NCBI RefSeq assembly: GCF_029962835.1
Contig: NC_080579.1
Coordinates: 80,183,959-80,247,958 of the forward strand
Origin: Magnolia sinica
Taxonomy: Eukaryota > Streptophyta > Magnoliopsida > Magnoliales > Magnoliaceae
Reading direction: 5' to 3'
Length of the DNA stretch: 64,000 nucleotides
The position numbers and the translations under genes were made by a program. Under the pieces are notes generated by a model, which saw nothing but the letters and a program-made list of their open reading frames with translations, was not told where the DNA came from and ran no database searches. Below are positions 12,984-24,216 of this stretch, piece after piece. The number at the start of each line of letters is the position of its first letter. Position 1 is the stretch's first letter.

Positions 12984-13623
12984 TGTTGCACAGCATGCCA
13001 ACAATGCTAGTGAACTGAGATCTAATCTTCGGTCTCACCCACAAAATGATAAACAGGAAGAAAAAATAATCTAGAAGTAGAATCCAAGCATACCAACAAA
13101 CCACAAGACAGAATATACGTGGAAAAACCCCAACAAGGGTTAAAAAACCACGGGTGCAAACTTCCACTATGAAGAAAAATGAGATTACAATCAATATACT
13201 AACCTTGGACGTATAGAAAACCCTTAGCCTTGCTTTAGAAAAGAAAATCTTTTTTCATGCCCTAGAATAACCTTAGGACCCCTATTTATAGTTTAAGCAA
13301 CTCCCTTCCGCACCTTGGCGAAAATCGCCTCAAATTTACGCAGTCCGCACCAAATCCGGACTAGGATCTGCATAGCCTCGACTAGTCAAGCAAGGGCCTC
13401 GACTGGTCGAGCGGCCTACTCGACTGGTCTAGCACCCCACTCAACTGGTCGAGCACAATGGAATTCCAAAACATTAGCTCGTTGGACTTTGAGTCGAGCA
13501 CCGCTCAACCGATCAAGCGGCCCACTCGACCCATCGAGTAGTCTACTCGACCCATCAAGTAGCCTGGTGAAAGGCCTCCATTTTTCAACAGGCGCATTAG
13601 TGTGCTGGCTCCACACCTCAACA
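12984..13623 (-). repeat. 3' LTR of the copia element
   Basis: Matches the 5' LTR at 17593-18171 and the LTR at 61170-61758. From about 13376 to 13565 it contains a run of ~20-bp units around the palindrome-like core 'cgactggtcgagc' or 'ctcgacccatcgag'. It has about three more of these units than the 5' LTR. Confidence 0.9.
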
Positions 13624-13698
13624 ATCTTCCACTTGGAGACATATCACATAAACCTTTGTCTTCTACATCCGGAGTGCACCATCTCCCCGTCTTCAAGC

Positions 13699-14220
13699 CT
13701 AAAGACCAATCAAAGCTAAACAGAGCTTCAGCTTCTCCCATGTGACTACCTTGGTCAGCATATCCACAGGGTTCTCACTTGTATGGATCTTCTCTAGAGC
13801 AATCGATTCATCTTCTAGTAACGAGCATATGAAGTGATATCTGATATTAATATGCTTGGTCCTTGAATGAAAGGTTGAATTCTTAGCCAAGTGTATTGCA
13901 CTCTGACTGTCACTGTACAGCTTGCAATCTGCTTGCTTCTTTCCCAACTCTTCCAGAAAACTTTGCATCCACACCATCTCCTTGCACGCTTCTGTAGCTG
14001 CAACATATTCTGCTTTCGTTGTACTCATGGATACTATCTTCTGTAACTAAGAGACCCAACTGACTGCACACTACCCAGAGTAAAGACATACCCTGTAGTG
14101 CTTCTTCTATTGTCGATATCTCCTGCCAAATCTGAATCTACATAGCCTTGTAGCTTGATTTCTGATCCTCTATAACACAACCCTACATTCACATTACCTA
14201 CCAGGTATCTAAGGATCTAC
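13699..14220 (-). pseudogene. Copia RNase H remnant
   Basis: Minus-strand translation gives the copia RNase H block in two frames. The main frame, 14028-13699, includes [16 protein letters not shown], then [14 protein letters not shown] and the conserved HTSENPVDMLTK end. The preceding DSDLAGD and [10 protein letters not shown] block lies at about 14140-14070 in another frame. The acidic residues of the RNase H core are still visible, but the frameshift separates them from the RT. The adjacent left sequence is the polypurine tract and LTR. Confidence 0.85.
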
Positions 14221-15464
14221 TTCACAGCTTTCCAATGTTCCTTCCCGGAGTTGTTCATGAACTTGCTAACAACTCCCACTGCTTGAGTAATATTCGGCCT
14301 CGTATTTACTATAACATACAAGAGGCTCCCAATAGTTGATGCGCATGAGACTTTAGCCATGTAGTCTCATTCCTTCTGCATCTTCGCACCTTGCTCCTCA
14401 AAAAGCTTGAAGTGGTTGGCTAATGGAGTGTTAACCGGCATAACACCTCCCATACTGAATCAATCAAGTACCTTAAATATGTACTCTGCCTGTGACAAAA
14501 ATAGTTTCTTGTTTTTCCTGTCACATTTTATCCTCATGCCTAGGATTTGTTTTGCAGCTCCCAAATTCTTCATGACAAATTCTCTAGACAGTTGTCTTTT
14601 GAGATCTGAGATGTCCTTCATGCTTAATCCGGCCACAAGCATATCATCAATGTACAGAATAAGGATGATGTACGACGTATCAAACTTCTTTAAATAGCAA
14701 CAGTGGTTTGCATGATATCTCCTAAAATCGTTTCCCGACATGAAGCTGTCGAACTTCTTGTACCACTGCCTCGGGGCTTGCTTCAGGTCATATAGACTCT
14801 TCTTTAGTCTACACACCTTGTTCTCCTTTTCTGGTGCCACATATTTTGTCAGCTGATGCATATATATCTCTTCTTCAAGGTCCCCATGAAGAAAGGTTGT
14901 CTTAACATCTAGCTGCTCTAGATATAAGTCATCTGTAGCCACTCTACTCAAGACCATGCGAATCGTAGACATTTTCACCACTGGTGAAAATATTTCAGTG
15001 AAGTCGATACCTGCCATTTGTTGGAACCCTTTCATAGCCAATCTGGCCTCGTATCGTTTCGAACCATCTTGTTCTTCCTTCAGTTTGTAAACCCACTTGT
15101 TATGAAGAGCTGTCTTACCCTTAGGTAGAGTGACTAGCTCCCACGTACGATTGGACTCAAAAGAGTTTATCTCATCATCCATGGCCTGCTCCCACTTAAC
15201 ACGTGTATCTAACTGTAATGCCTCTTCAAAATACTCTGGTTCACCATTATTTGTCAGCGGTAGATAATGTAAGAAGAGTGAGTATCGGACCTTGGGTCTC
15301 CTCTCCCGAGTAGACTTCACAACCGGTGTCTGTGGCTCTACCTCATTGTGCTCCTGGGCATGCTCATCCTGTAGCACTGTAACACCCATGTCCGGTAACT
15401 CTTCCAACTCTACAAATTCTTTCTCATCGGCCTTATTTTGTTGCACACTGTCCTTATGCATCAC
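14220..15464 (-). pseudogene. Copia reverse transcriptase remnant
   Basis: The longest frame, 15464-14460 (334 codons), spans the end of the linker region and most of the RT. It runs from NKWVYKLKEEQDGS, through FTEIFSPVVKMSTIRMVLS, VKTTFLHGDLEEEIYM and KSLYDLKQAPRQWYKKF, to the catalytic YIDDM box. The rest (PVNTPLANHFKL and the VVSKFMNN block) continues at about 14450-14220 in another frame with stops. Catalytic aspartates of the YIDD box are intact, but the polyprotein around it is not. The closest relative in the window is the RT at 62369-62998. Confidence 0.9.
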
Positions 15465-15517
15465 TTTTTCATTGAAGAATATGTCTTTACTTCTGATAAT
15501 TTTTGGTTCTCTATATC

Positions 15518-16589
15518 CTAAAAACGGTAGCCAAAATCATGTTGTCCATAGCCTATAAACGTGCACTTCTTTGACTTTGCATTCAGCTTGTTTCTGTGCT
15601 CAGCATCAATGTGAACATATGAAGTGTAACCAAACACTTTGAGATGTGCAAGGTTCACTTCTTTCCCAGTCCACGTTTCTTCTGGTAGCCCACTATCCAA
15701 TGGTGTTGAGGGACTTCTATTGATGAGATATGCGGTAGTATTTACAGCATCTGCCCAAAACGTCTTAGGCAACCCTGCACGTAACCTCATGCTCCTGGCG
15801 CGGTCAAGGATAGTCCGGTTCATGCGTTCAGCCGCACTGTTCCACTGTGGTGTCCTTAGAATTATTTTCTGATGTTTAATTCCATTTGCTGCACAATACT
15901 CCTCAAACCTCTTATCATAGTACTCTCCCTTATTATCTGATCTGAGACATTTTACTGTTTGTCTCATTTTCTACTATTACTTTCCACTTCTTAAATACAT
16001 CAAATACATCAGATTTGTGCTTTAAGAAATAGACCTACAATTTTCTACTATTATCATCAATAAAAGAAACAAAATAACATGAGCCACCAATAGATGATAC
16101 CCGTGCCGGTCCCCACACATCAATGTGTACAAGCTCCAACAGATGGGTCTTTGAAGCGCGTTCTATTTTTTTGAAACTTATCCTCTTTTGCTTGTCATAC
16201 ATGCAGCCCTCGCAGAATTCCAAGTCAATTGACTTTAGCCCTGGTAGCTTCCATTTTGACAATAACACTTTCATTCTCTTTTCACTCATATGTCCCAACC
16301 TCTGATGCCATAACTGGCCATTCACTCCAGTTGATACGACTGCGAGTGAATCATACGATCTGAAAGTCACGTACAAAGTACCTTCCTTCTTGCCTCGAGA
16401 TATCACCAGGGCACCTTTTGTGACCTTCCAGGTATCACTAGTGAATGTCGTCACATATCCGATATCGGCCAACTGTCCCACTGAGATCAAATTCCGTCTC
16501 AAACTCGGTACATGTTTGACATCCTTCAATTTCAAAACCATTCCATTTTCTGACTTATATGAACGCCTCCTTTTCCAACAATACTGCAC
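15518..16589 (-). pseudogene. Copia integrase remnant (two frames)
   Basis: The frame 16589-16035 holds the GAG pre-integrase and HHCC zinc-binding region (LWHQRLGHMSEKRM, then CEGCMYDKQKR) and the start of the catalytic core (HIDVWGPA). The frame 15967-15518 holds its second half, with LRSDNKGEY, the usual position of the second acidic residue, and AAERMNRTIL around the catalytic glutamate. A break of about 70 bases with stops separates the halves. Confidence 0.88.
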
Positions 16590-17553
16590 GGCTCATCATC
16601 ACCTAGATAGACTTTTCCAAAATCATCTAACACATAATCACACAGAACTTCCTTACACGAAGTGGCATGAAATGAAGCACCCGAGTTTATAACCCAAGAC
16701 TCATTCCGCGCATCAAGAGATAAGATCAACGCCTTTTTGTCACTCTCCTCAAATAGATTCATTGAATCCTTCCCAACTTGAGAGTTTCCTTCTTGTTTAT
16801 TAAGGGCCCGCAATCACGTTTCATGTATCCCTTCTTCCTGCAATGCCAACACTCATACTTGTCTTTCGGTCCTTTAGACTTCTTCCTCAACTTAGAACGT
16901 CCGTGTTTATTGCCTCCTTTGTTCAGTGATCTTTCTCTTCCTTCAACGTTTAGAGCATTCCCTGAATCCCCTGAAACTCCTTATGTCTTTCTTCTAAATT
17001 CTTCGCTAAGAATTAGACCAGCCACATCATCGAACTTCAGCTTTGTCGACTTTGAAGAATTGCTCACGACAATCATCAAATCATCCCAACTGTCTGGCAA
17101 ACTGGACAAGATTAATAACGTCCTGATCTCATCCTCAAAAGTGATGCCGACGGATTCTAATTGGGTCGTGACTGTATTGAACTCGTTTAAATGTTCAGCT
17201 ACGCTCCCACCATCTGACATCTTCATATTGAATAGCCGTTTCATAAGATGAACCTTGTTGGACGCTGAGGGTTTCTCATACATCGTAACTAGGGCTTGTA
17301 TTAATTCTTTTGTGGTCTTCACTTCGGATATATTGAAAGCGTCGCTCTTAGATAAAAAGAGTCAGATCGTTCTTAAAGTGTTCTAATCCAATAAAGACCA
17401 TTCATCATCTGTCATCTTCTCTAGTTTCTTCTCTTTTCCTCCTAGAGGAATATAAAGGTCCTTCTAATACAGATAATCCTCCATCTGCATCTTCCAGAAG
17501 GTAAAGTTTGAACCATTAAACTTCTCAATTCTAGTCTTCTCTTCTTCTGTCAT
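16532..17553 (-). pseudogene. Copia gag and protease remnant
   Basis: The gag start codon reads on the minus strand at 17553-17551, about 30 bases after the primer-binding site, and is followed by NGSNFTFWKMQMEDYL. In-frame stops interrupt this frame at least three times before 17330; the frame is then open over 17322-16981. The zinc knuckle (about 16860-16815) reads CWHCRKKGYMKRDC: the usual histidine of the CCHC motif is tyrosine. In the protease part (16813-16532) the usual DSG active-site triad reads NSG (WVINSGAS). Both changes would be expected to inactivate the element. Confidence 0.85.
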
Positions 17554-17592
17554 CGCTCCCACTTGAACTAAACCAATAACTTTGATACCAGT

Positions 17593-18171
17593 TGTTGCAC
17601 AACACGCCAACAACGCTAGTGAACCGATATCCAATCTCTAGTCTCACCCACAAAATGATAAACAGGAAGAAAAATAATTTAAAAGTAGAATCCAAGCATA
17701 CCAACAACCACAAGACAGAATATACATAGAAAAACCCCAACAAGGGTAAAAATCACAGGTGCAAACTTCCACTATAAAGAAAAACGAGATTACAATGGAC
17801 GTATAGAAAACCCCTAGCCTTTCTTTAGAAAAGAAAAATATTTTTCATACCCTGTAATAACCCTAAGACCCCTATTTATAGTTTAGGCAACTCTCTTCCG
17901 CACCTTGGCGAAAATTGCCTCAAATTTACGTAGTCTGCACTAAATTCGGACTAGGATATGCATAGCCTCGATTAGTCGAGCAAGGGCCTCGATTGGTTGA
18001 GCGGCCCACTCGATCGGTAGAGCATCCCACTTAACTGGTCGAGCACCGCGGAATTCTAAAACATTATCTCACTGGACTTTGAGTTGAGCATCGCTCAACC
18101 GGTCGAGCAGCGAGGTGAAAGGCCTCCATTTTTCAATGGGCACATTGGTGTGCTGGCTTCACACCTCAACA
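17593..18171 (-). repeat. 5' LTR of the copia element
   Basis: Pairs with 12984-13623. Its right part, from about 17938, was included in the A1/A2 duplication and recurs at 21609-21846 with the same adjacent flank. Confidence 0.9.
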
Positions 18172-20530
18172 TGGCCACCTACAAGCCACAAAGTGTTGGA
18201 TTGTGGCATAGTTAAGAATAAGTTAAGAGAAACATTGTCCTGTAAGTTTAGATAAATTACTTAATGTTGGTATTATGGTTATAAAGGCTTACAATATTTA
18301 ATAGTCACAAATGAAATTATCTAAACACAATATTATGAGGGCAGATTGCACTCTTGAATCAAATTAATTTCGAAATTAGAGTAGCTACGAGCTTGATTTT
18401 GTATGGTAAAGTGTGATGAGGTAAAATATGTATAAATTCAGAAAATGACTTCTAAAATAGTTTGAAATTAAAGATATAGACAAGGAACCATGGTGACGGG
18501 AAAAGGAATATTTTTCTGTATGTTGCGGTCTCTACTTGGTGACAAAGAGAATTTAGTTTTAAACAAGAAGAATTCTTGCACTAGAGGAGAAATGAAGATA
18601 TAATAAGAAATTATAACACATACAAATCAAAATAACAAAGAAATGGAAATCTCAAACTCCGACTATAAATATTTTTAATGTTGTTGGGGGGATATCTTTG
18701 ATATACTCTTATACGTTCAAATTTGTACTTCAAATCATATTAGAAAGGTTGTCAGAGCTGAATCTCAAGCCAAGAGGATGTAGAAACCTCACTGATCAAA
18801 ACACGTCCATGTGGCTTTTGACTTTAGTGGCCATTGATTTAGGTGGTCGTACACACTGAAATTATGTGGTGGGATAAGCGTATATTATAACGCATGCGGA
18901 AGCTTGGCAGAACTATAAAATTATGGCTAAATCTTAGAGAGAGACGATTAGGACTAATTTAAAAGTATACAATTAAAAACACAATTACCTACTTAAATTA
19001 ATTTATAAATTAAAAATAAGTAAGACAAATGAACATTAAGGCTTTCAAACCAAAGTGGGTCTAATCACATACTAGTAATTTTGTGTATATAAGCAATAGT
19101 AATTTTGTGTATAGTATGTGCTACCTATCAACACCTAACATACATCTAATCATTATATATAATTCATCAAATTAAGTTTATTAGTATAAAGAGAAATGTG
19201 CTCAAATGACAAATCCAAACACGGGTATGTATAATGGTTCTGTTTCTCTACTCTACCCCCGGCAGATCCACTCTCCTCGAGTGTACCGGTATTCACTATC
19301 AGGGGTTTTAAATCATGTTCACTTCTAACCCATACAACCTTATACAAGGACCTAAATGTACATTCCTTTTGGAGGCTCCCTCTGATACTTAATTAGTTTT
19401 CTATTGGAGACTTAGTTTTTTATTGGCTAACCAACAACCTCAGTCTTAACCTAATGACCAACGTTTACTTCCGTCAGAGGCTCTTGCGGATACTAACACG
19501 TACGCACTCGTGTTCGATGAATTTGGCCATACACAAGAGCCCAGTCATACACAAGAACTTATTCGAGTTTGGGTTACAAATTCTTACACTCAACCCTACA
19601 CAATGAAAGAGTGTATGTAGAGTCTTAAAAATGACACTTACTTGTCGGATTGAGCTATTTTGTAGCGCCTTGCTTAAATCCGCTTCTCAATTGCTTCCAC
19701 GTTTGTTGATGCCGATGGTTCGGCTCTACAAACAAACACTTTACATGCGATGCTCTATTAAGGTGACTAAGGTAATGGAAGGATGATGGAATCTACTACA
19801 ACTAACTAAATAGTTGATTTCCTAGGGGATTCACTTAAATGAGTGTTATAAGGTGTTTAGACATGGGATATGCTTATAAGCTTGGATTTAGTATTTCAAA
19901 CAAGGTGGTGATTGAGTTCATATTTAATGTGGAGGTTTAAATCCTTATTAAAATGGTTAAGCTCAAGAAGATGAGTAAAAATTTATTGGTCTGGAGGCTT
20001 AAGATTAGGGATATAAGTGAGGAATATCTTAGGCTTCTATTGTACCAAAAATCCATCCATATGCCCAATAACTGAATGTTATATATAGGAATCGAGTTCC
20101 AATAGTCAAATAACGGGCAAAATTTTACACTATTGATTGACTGACCAAAGGATGTTGATTGATCGACACCCACACCAATTTAAACCATTAACATATACTG
20201 CAACAATTAGTTCGATTCGTGAGAAGTTAGGCATCAAGCATTACAAAAATAAAATCTAAGATATTAAGAAATAACTATCATTAGGTAAAAACGATGCTCG
20301 AATAAGTGAATTTGGATGGGACAACACTTGAAAGTGTGTTACTGCTGAACCACAAGTATGTGATGCATGCATCCAGGTAAACTAATAGAAATTATTTTTC
20401 ACACAAAATCTTTCTAGTTGTAGTAATGTTAATATATGTGTGTGTATGTGTCTGAATTTTAAAGGCCACAAATGCAATATAGAACAAATGAGTTTTGGAA
20501 CAACCCATTTTCTCAATATGATAATATGGT
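17938..20530. repeat. Duplication block A1
   Basis: Near-collinear with 21609-24216 over about 2.6 kb, with scattered substitutions and small indels. It begins inside the copia LTR and continues through non-coding flank. It ends at the ATGGT (20526-20530) that is the left target duplication of the split LTR. Paired open frames (19153-19347 and 22851-23045; 19937-20173 and 23623-23859) show no recognised domain and are not called as genes. Confidence 0.9.
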
Positions 20531-21608
20531 TGTCACGCCTTGAAATTTGGGGGTCGAGCATATCTCAGCTCCCGAGTTTCAAAACATCACTTATGCAACA
20601 TATTTAATGATGGATGTATGTTGTCTGTAAGAGTACATAAAACATGGGATAGATTAAGCCAAACTGCAAACATAATTCAGGGATAAGTGAAGGATGCAAG
20701 CAGAAGACTTATAGAATCATATGTGTACATGTACAAGTCCCTGAAATACGTATACATGCCAGGTCATACTTACAAGTGTTACTATTAAAAGTACAAATAT
20801 TAAATGACATCATCTATTACAATAACCCAGAATTCCCCGCACATCAGGACATGGCTCACAAGAACCCGCCTGAGAACTGCAAAAAAGAAAATGCGGCCTC
20901 ATCATCCTCGAACTCTTGCTCTGCCTCAGAAGTCGCGTCAACATCTGCATCTAAGATAGTCTGGTTGGTGTGTACAACACCGCCCCAGAACGTGGGAGTG
21001 AGTGATCAACTTAGTGGAACAATAAAGCAAAGGTTAACATGTTTTCAATTCAATCAAGCAGTAATGATAAAGCAAAACAATCAAACATGTCCTAACTACT
21101 GTTGTTAGTGCAAGAATGTATGTATAAATGATGCATGCCCTCGCCTTCCTCCCTCAACGTCTTTATCTTACGTTACGCATGACATCCTCCCGCAGTGCCA
21201 ACGACTTCCACGCACATGCAAATGTGGTGTATGAACATGATTACTAAGTTGTTATTAGTCCTTTTCATACAGCAGGATTGGGAAGCTAAGGTACCTTCCT
21301 CATATTAAATTCCACATAGTGATCCATTCTAGGGTCGTCAGTCCCAGGCCATCTCATACGATCATATGGTTTTAGGTCGTTGCAAAGGGCTCGTCACCAA
21401 TCAATGTACGCCTATCATACCTTCGTTATTACTCTAAGGCTCGTCGCGTTAATGCAGCATCAAGGTATGCTCAAGGTCACTACAAAGGGTTCATTACCAA
21501 TCAATGTAGGCCGACGCACGAATATAGTGTCTCATACCACCATAATCGGCTCACGAGTCTAGTGTGCTCACTAGTCACTACGGGGAGGCTCGTCACCCCA
21601 GTGTAGGC
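20531..21608 (-). mobile_element. Split gypsy-type solo LTR, 3' half
   Basis: Starts TGTCACGCC on the plus strand, that is, the minus-oriented LTR ends in GGCGTGACA. Its right end stops at 'gtgtaggcc', where block A2 begins. In the related LTR at 5504-7879 this position is followed directly by the sequence that here resumes at 26791, so the two pieces are halves of one LTR. No coding content; the 110-codon frame at 20776-21108 is not supported as a gene. Confidence 0.85.
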
Positions 21609-24216
21609 CACACCAAATTCAGACTAGGATATGCATAGCCTCGACTAGTCGAGCAATGGCCTCGATTGGTCGAGCGGCCCACTCGACCGGTCGAGCATCC
21701 CACTTGACTGGTCGAGCACTGCGAAATTCTAAAACATTAGCTCACTGGACTTTGAGTCGAGCATCGCTTAACCAGTCGAGCAGCGCGGTGAAAGGCCTCC
21801 ATTTTTCAATGGGCGCATTGGTGTGTTGGCTCCACACCTTAACATGGCCACCTATAAGCCACGAAGTGTTGGATTGTGGCATAGTTAAGAATAAGTTAAG
21901 AGAAACATTGTCCTGTAAGTTTAGATAAATTACTTAATGTTGGTATTATGGTTATAAAGGCCTACAAAATTTAATAGTCACAAATGAAATTATCTAAACA
22001 CGATATTATGACGGCGGATTGCATTCTTGAATCAAATTAATTTCAAAATTGAAGTAGCTACAAGCTTGATTTTGTATGGTAAGGTGTGATGAGGTAAAAT
22101 ATGTATAAATTCAAAAAATGACTTCTAAAATAGTTTGAAATTAAAGATATAGACAAGGAACCATGGTGAAGGGAAAAGGAATGTAAGGCAATTTTTTCTG
22201 CATGTTGCGGTCTCTACTTGGTGCCAAAGAGAATTTAGTTTTAAAAAAGAAGAATTCTTACACTAGAGGAGAAATAAAGATATAATAAGAAATTATAACA
22301 CATACAAATCAAAATAACAAAGAAATGGAAATCCCAAACTCCGACTATAAATATTTTTAATGTTGTTGGGGGGATATCTTTGGTATGCTCTTATACGTTC
22401 AAATTTGTACTTCAGATCGTATTGGAAAGGTTGTCGGAGCTGAATCTCAAGCCAAGAGGATGTAGAAACCTCACAAATCAAAACACGTCCATGTGGCTTT
22501 TGACTTTAGTGGCCCTTGATTTAAGTGGCCGTACACACTGAAATTATGTGGTGGGATAAGAGTATATCATAACACGTGTGGAAGCTTGACAAAACTATAA
22601 AATTATGGCTAAATCTTAGAGAAAGGCGATTAGGACTAATTTAAAAGTATACAATTAAAAACACAATTACCTACTTAAATTAATTTATAAATTAAAAATA
22701 AGTAAAGCAAATGAACATTAAGTCTTTTAAACCAAAGTGGGTCTAATCACATACTATAAAAGATATGCCGATGAAGCAATTAGTCTATAAGCGATAGTAA
22801 TTTTGTGTATAATATGTGCTACCTATCAACACCTAGCATACATTTAATCATTATATATAATTCATCAAATTAAGTTCATAAGTATAAAGAGAAATGTGCT
22901 CAAATGATAAATCCAAACACGGGTATATATAATGGTTCGGTTTCTCTACTCTACTCCCGGCAGATGCACTCTCCTCGAGTGTACCGGTATTCACTATCAG
23001 GGGTTTTAAATCATGTTCACTTCTAACCCATACAACCTTACACAAGGACCTAAATGTACAATCCTTTTGGAGGCTCCCTCAGATACTTAATTAGTTTTCT
23101 ATTAGAGACTTAGTTTTTTATTAGCTAACCAACAACCTTAGTCTAACCCAATGACCAACATTTACTTCCGTCAGAGGCTCTTGCGGATACTAACACATAC
23201 ACACTTGTGTTCGGTGAATTTGGTCATATACAAGAGCACAGGTCATACACAAGAACTTATTTGAGTTTGGATTACAAATTCTTACACTCAACCCTACACA
23301 ATGAAGGAGTGTATGTAGACTCTTAAAAATGACACTTACTTGTCGGATTGAGCCATTTTGTAGCCTTGCTTGAATCCGCTCCTCAATTGCTTCCACGTTT
23401 GTTGATGCTGATGGTTCGGCTCTACGAACAAACACCTTACATGCGAAGGTGACTAAGGTGATGAAAGGATGGTGGAATCTACTACAACTAACTGAATAGT
23501 TGATTTTCTAGGGGATTCACTTAAATGGGTGTTATAGGGTGTTTAGACATGGGATATGCCTATAAGCTTGGATCTAGTCTTTAAAACAAGGTGGTGATTG
23601 AGTTTATCTTTAATGTGGAGGTTTAAATCCTTATTAAAATGGTTAAACTCAAGAAGATGAGTAAAACTTCATGGGTCTGGAGGCTTAAGATGAGGGATAT
23701 GAGTGAGGAATATCTTAAGCTTCTATTATACCAAAAATCCATCCTTATGCCCAATAACTGAATGTTATATATAGGAATCGAGTTCCAATAGTCAAATAAC
23801 GGGCAAAATTTTGCACTATTGATTGACTGACCAAAGGACATTGATTGATCGACACACACCCCAATTTAAACCATTAACATATACTGCAACAATTAGTTCG
23901 ATTCGTGAGAAATTAGGCATCAAGCATTGCAAAAATAGAATTTAAGATATTAAAAAATAACTATCATTAGGTAAAAATCATGCTCGAATAAGTGAATTTA
24001 GATGGGACAACACTTGAAAGTGTGTAACTGCTGAACCACAAGTATGTGATGCTTGCATCCAGGTAAACTAATAGAAATTATTTTTCACATAAAATCTTTC
24101 TAGTTGTAGTAATGTTAATATATGTATGTGTGTGCGCGTGTATTTTAAAGGCCATAAATGCAATATAGAACAAATGAGTTTTGGAACAACTCATTTTCTC
24201 AATATGATAATATGGT
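21609..24216. repeat. Duplication block A2
   Basis: Second copy of A1, beginning abruptly inside the copia LTR sequence (cf. 17938) and running through the copia flank. It differs from A1 by dispersed substitutions and small indels, for example an extra stretch near 22758-22790. At 24212-24216 it reads a single ATGGT with no LTR: the unoccupied version of the insertion site. Confidence 0.9.

Larger units (their letters stand above)
12984..18171 (-). mobile_element. Ty1/copia element with both LTRs, minus strand
   Basis: This is an element of about 5.2 kb with every structural landmark. The 3' LTR is 12984-13623 and the 5' LTR is 17593-18171, both of TGTTG...CAACA form on the plus strand. The primer-binding site at 17580-17590 is the reverse complement of TGGTATCAAAG. 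The polypurine tract lies at about 13624-13640 (ccaagtggaagat on minus). Flanking pentamers TGGCT (12979-12983) and TGGCC (18172-18176) are a target duplication with one change. Minus-strand TATA-like boxes occur in both LTRs (near 13281-13290 and 17871-17880). The order gag-PR-IN-RT-RH defines copia; the RT/IN motif style suggests the Tork/Tnt1 group (inference). Many stops and frame changes make it non-autonomous. The LTRs differ in length (640 versus 579) mainly by a few ~20-bp tandem units. Confidence 0.92.

Noticed and set aside
13376-13565. Regular ~20-bp repeats resembling a CRISPR-like array
   Set aside because: Eukaryotic copia LTR context, no unique spacers of constant size, no associated genes.
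19153-23859. Matching small frames in both A copies (64 and 78 codons) suggesting conserved small genes
   Set aside because: They are preserved simply because the DNA is duplicated; substitutions are spread without a coding bias that I can see, and no start context or domain supports them.
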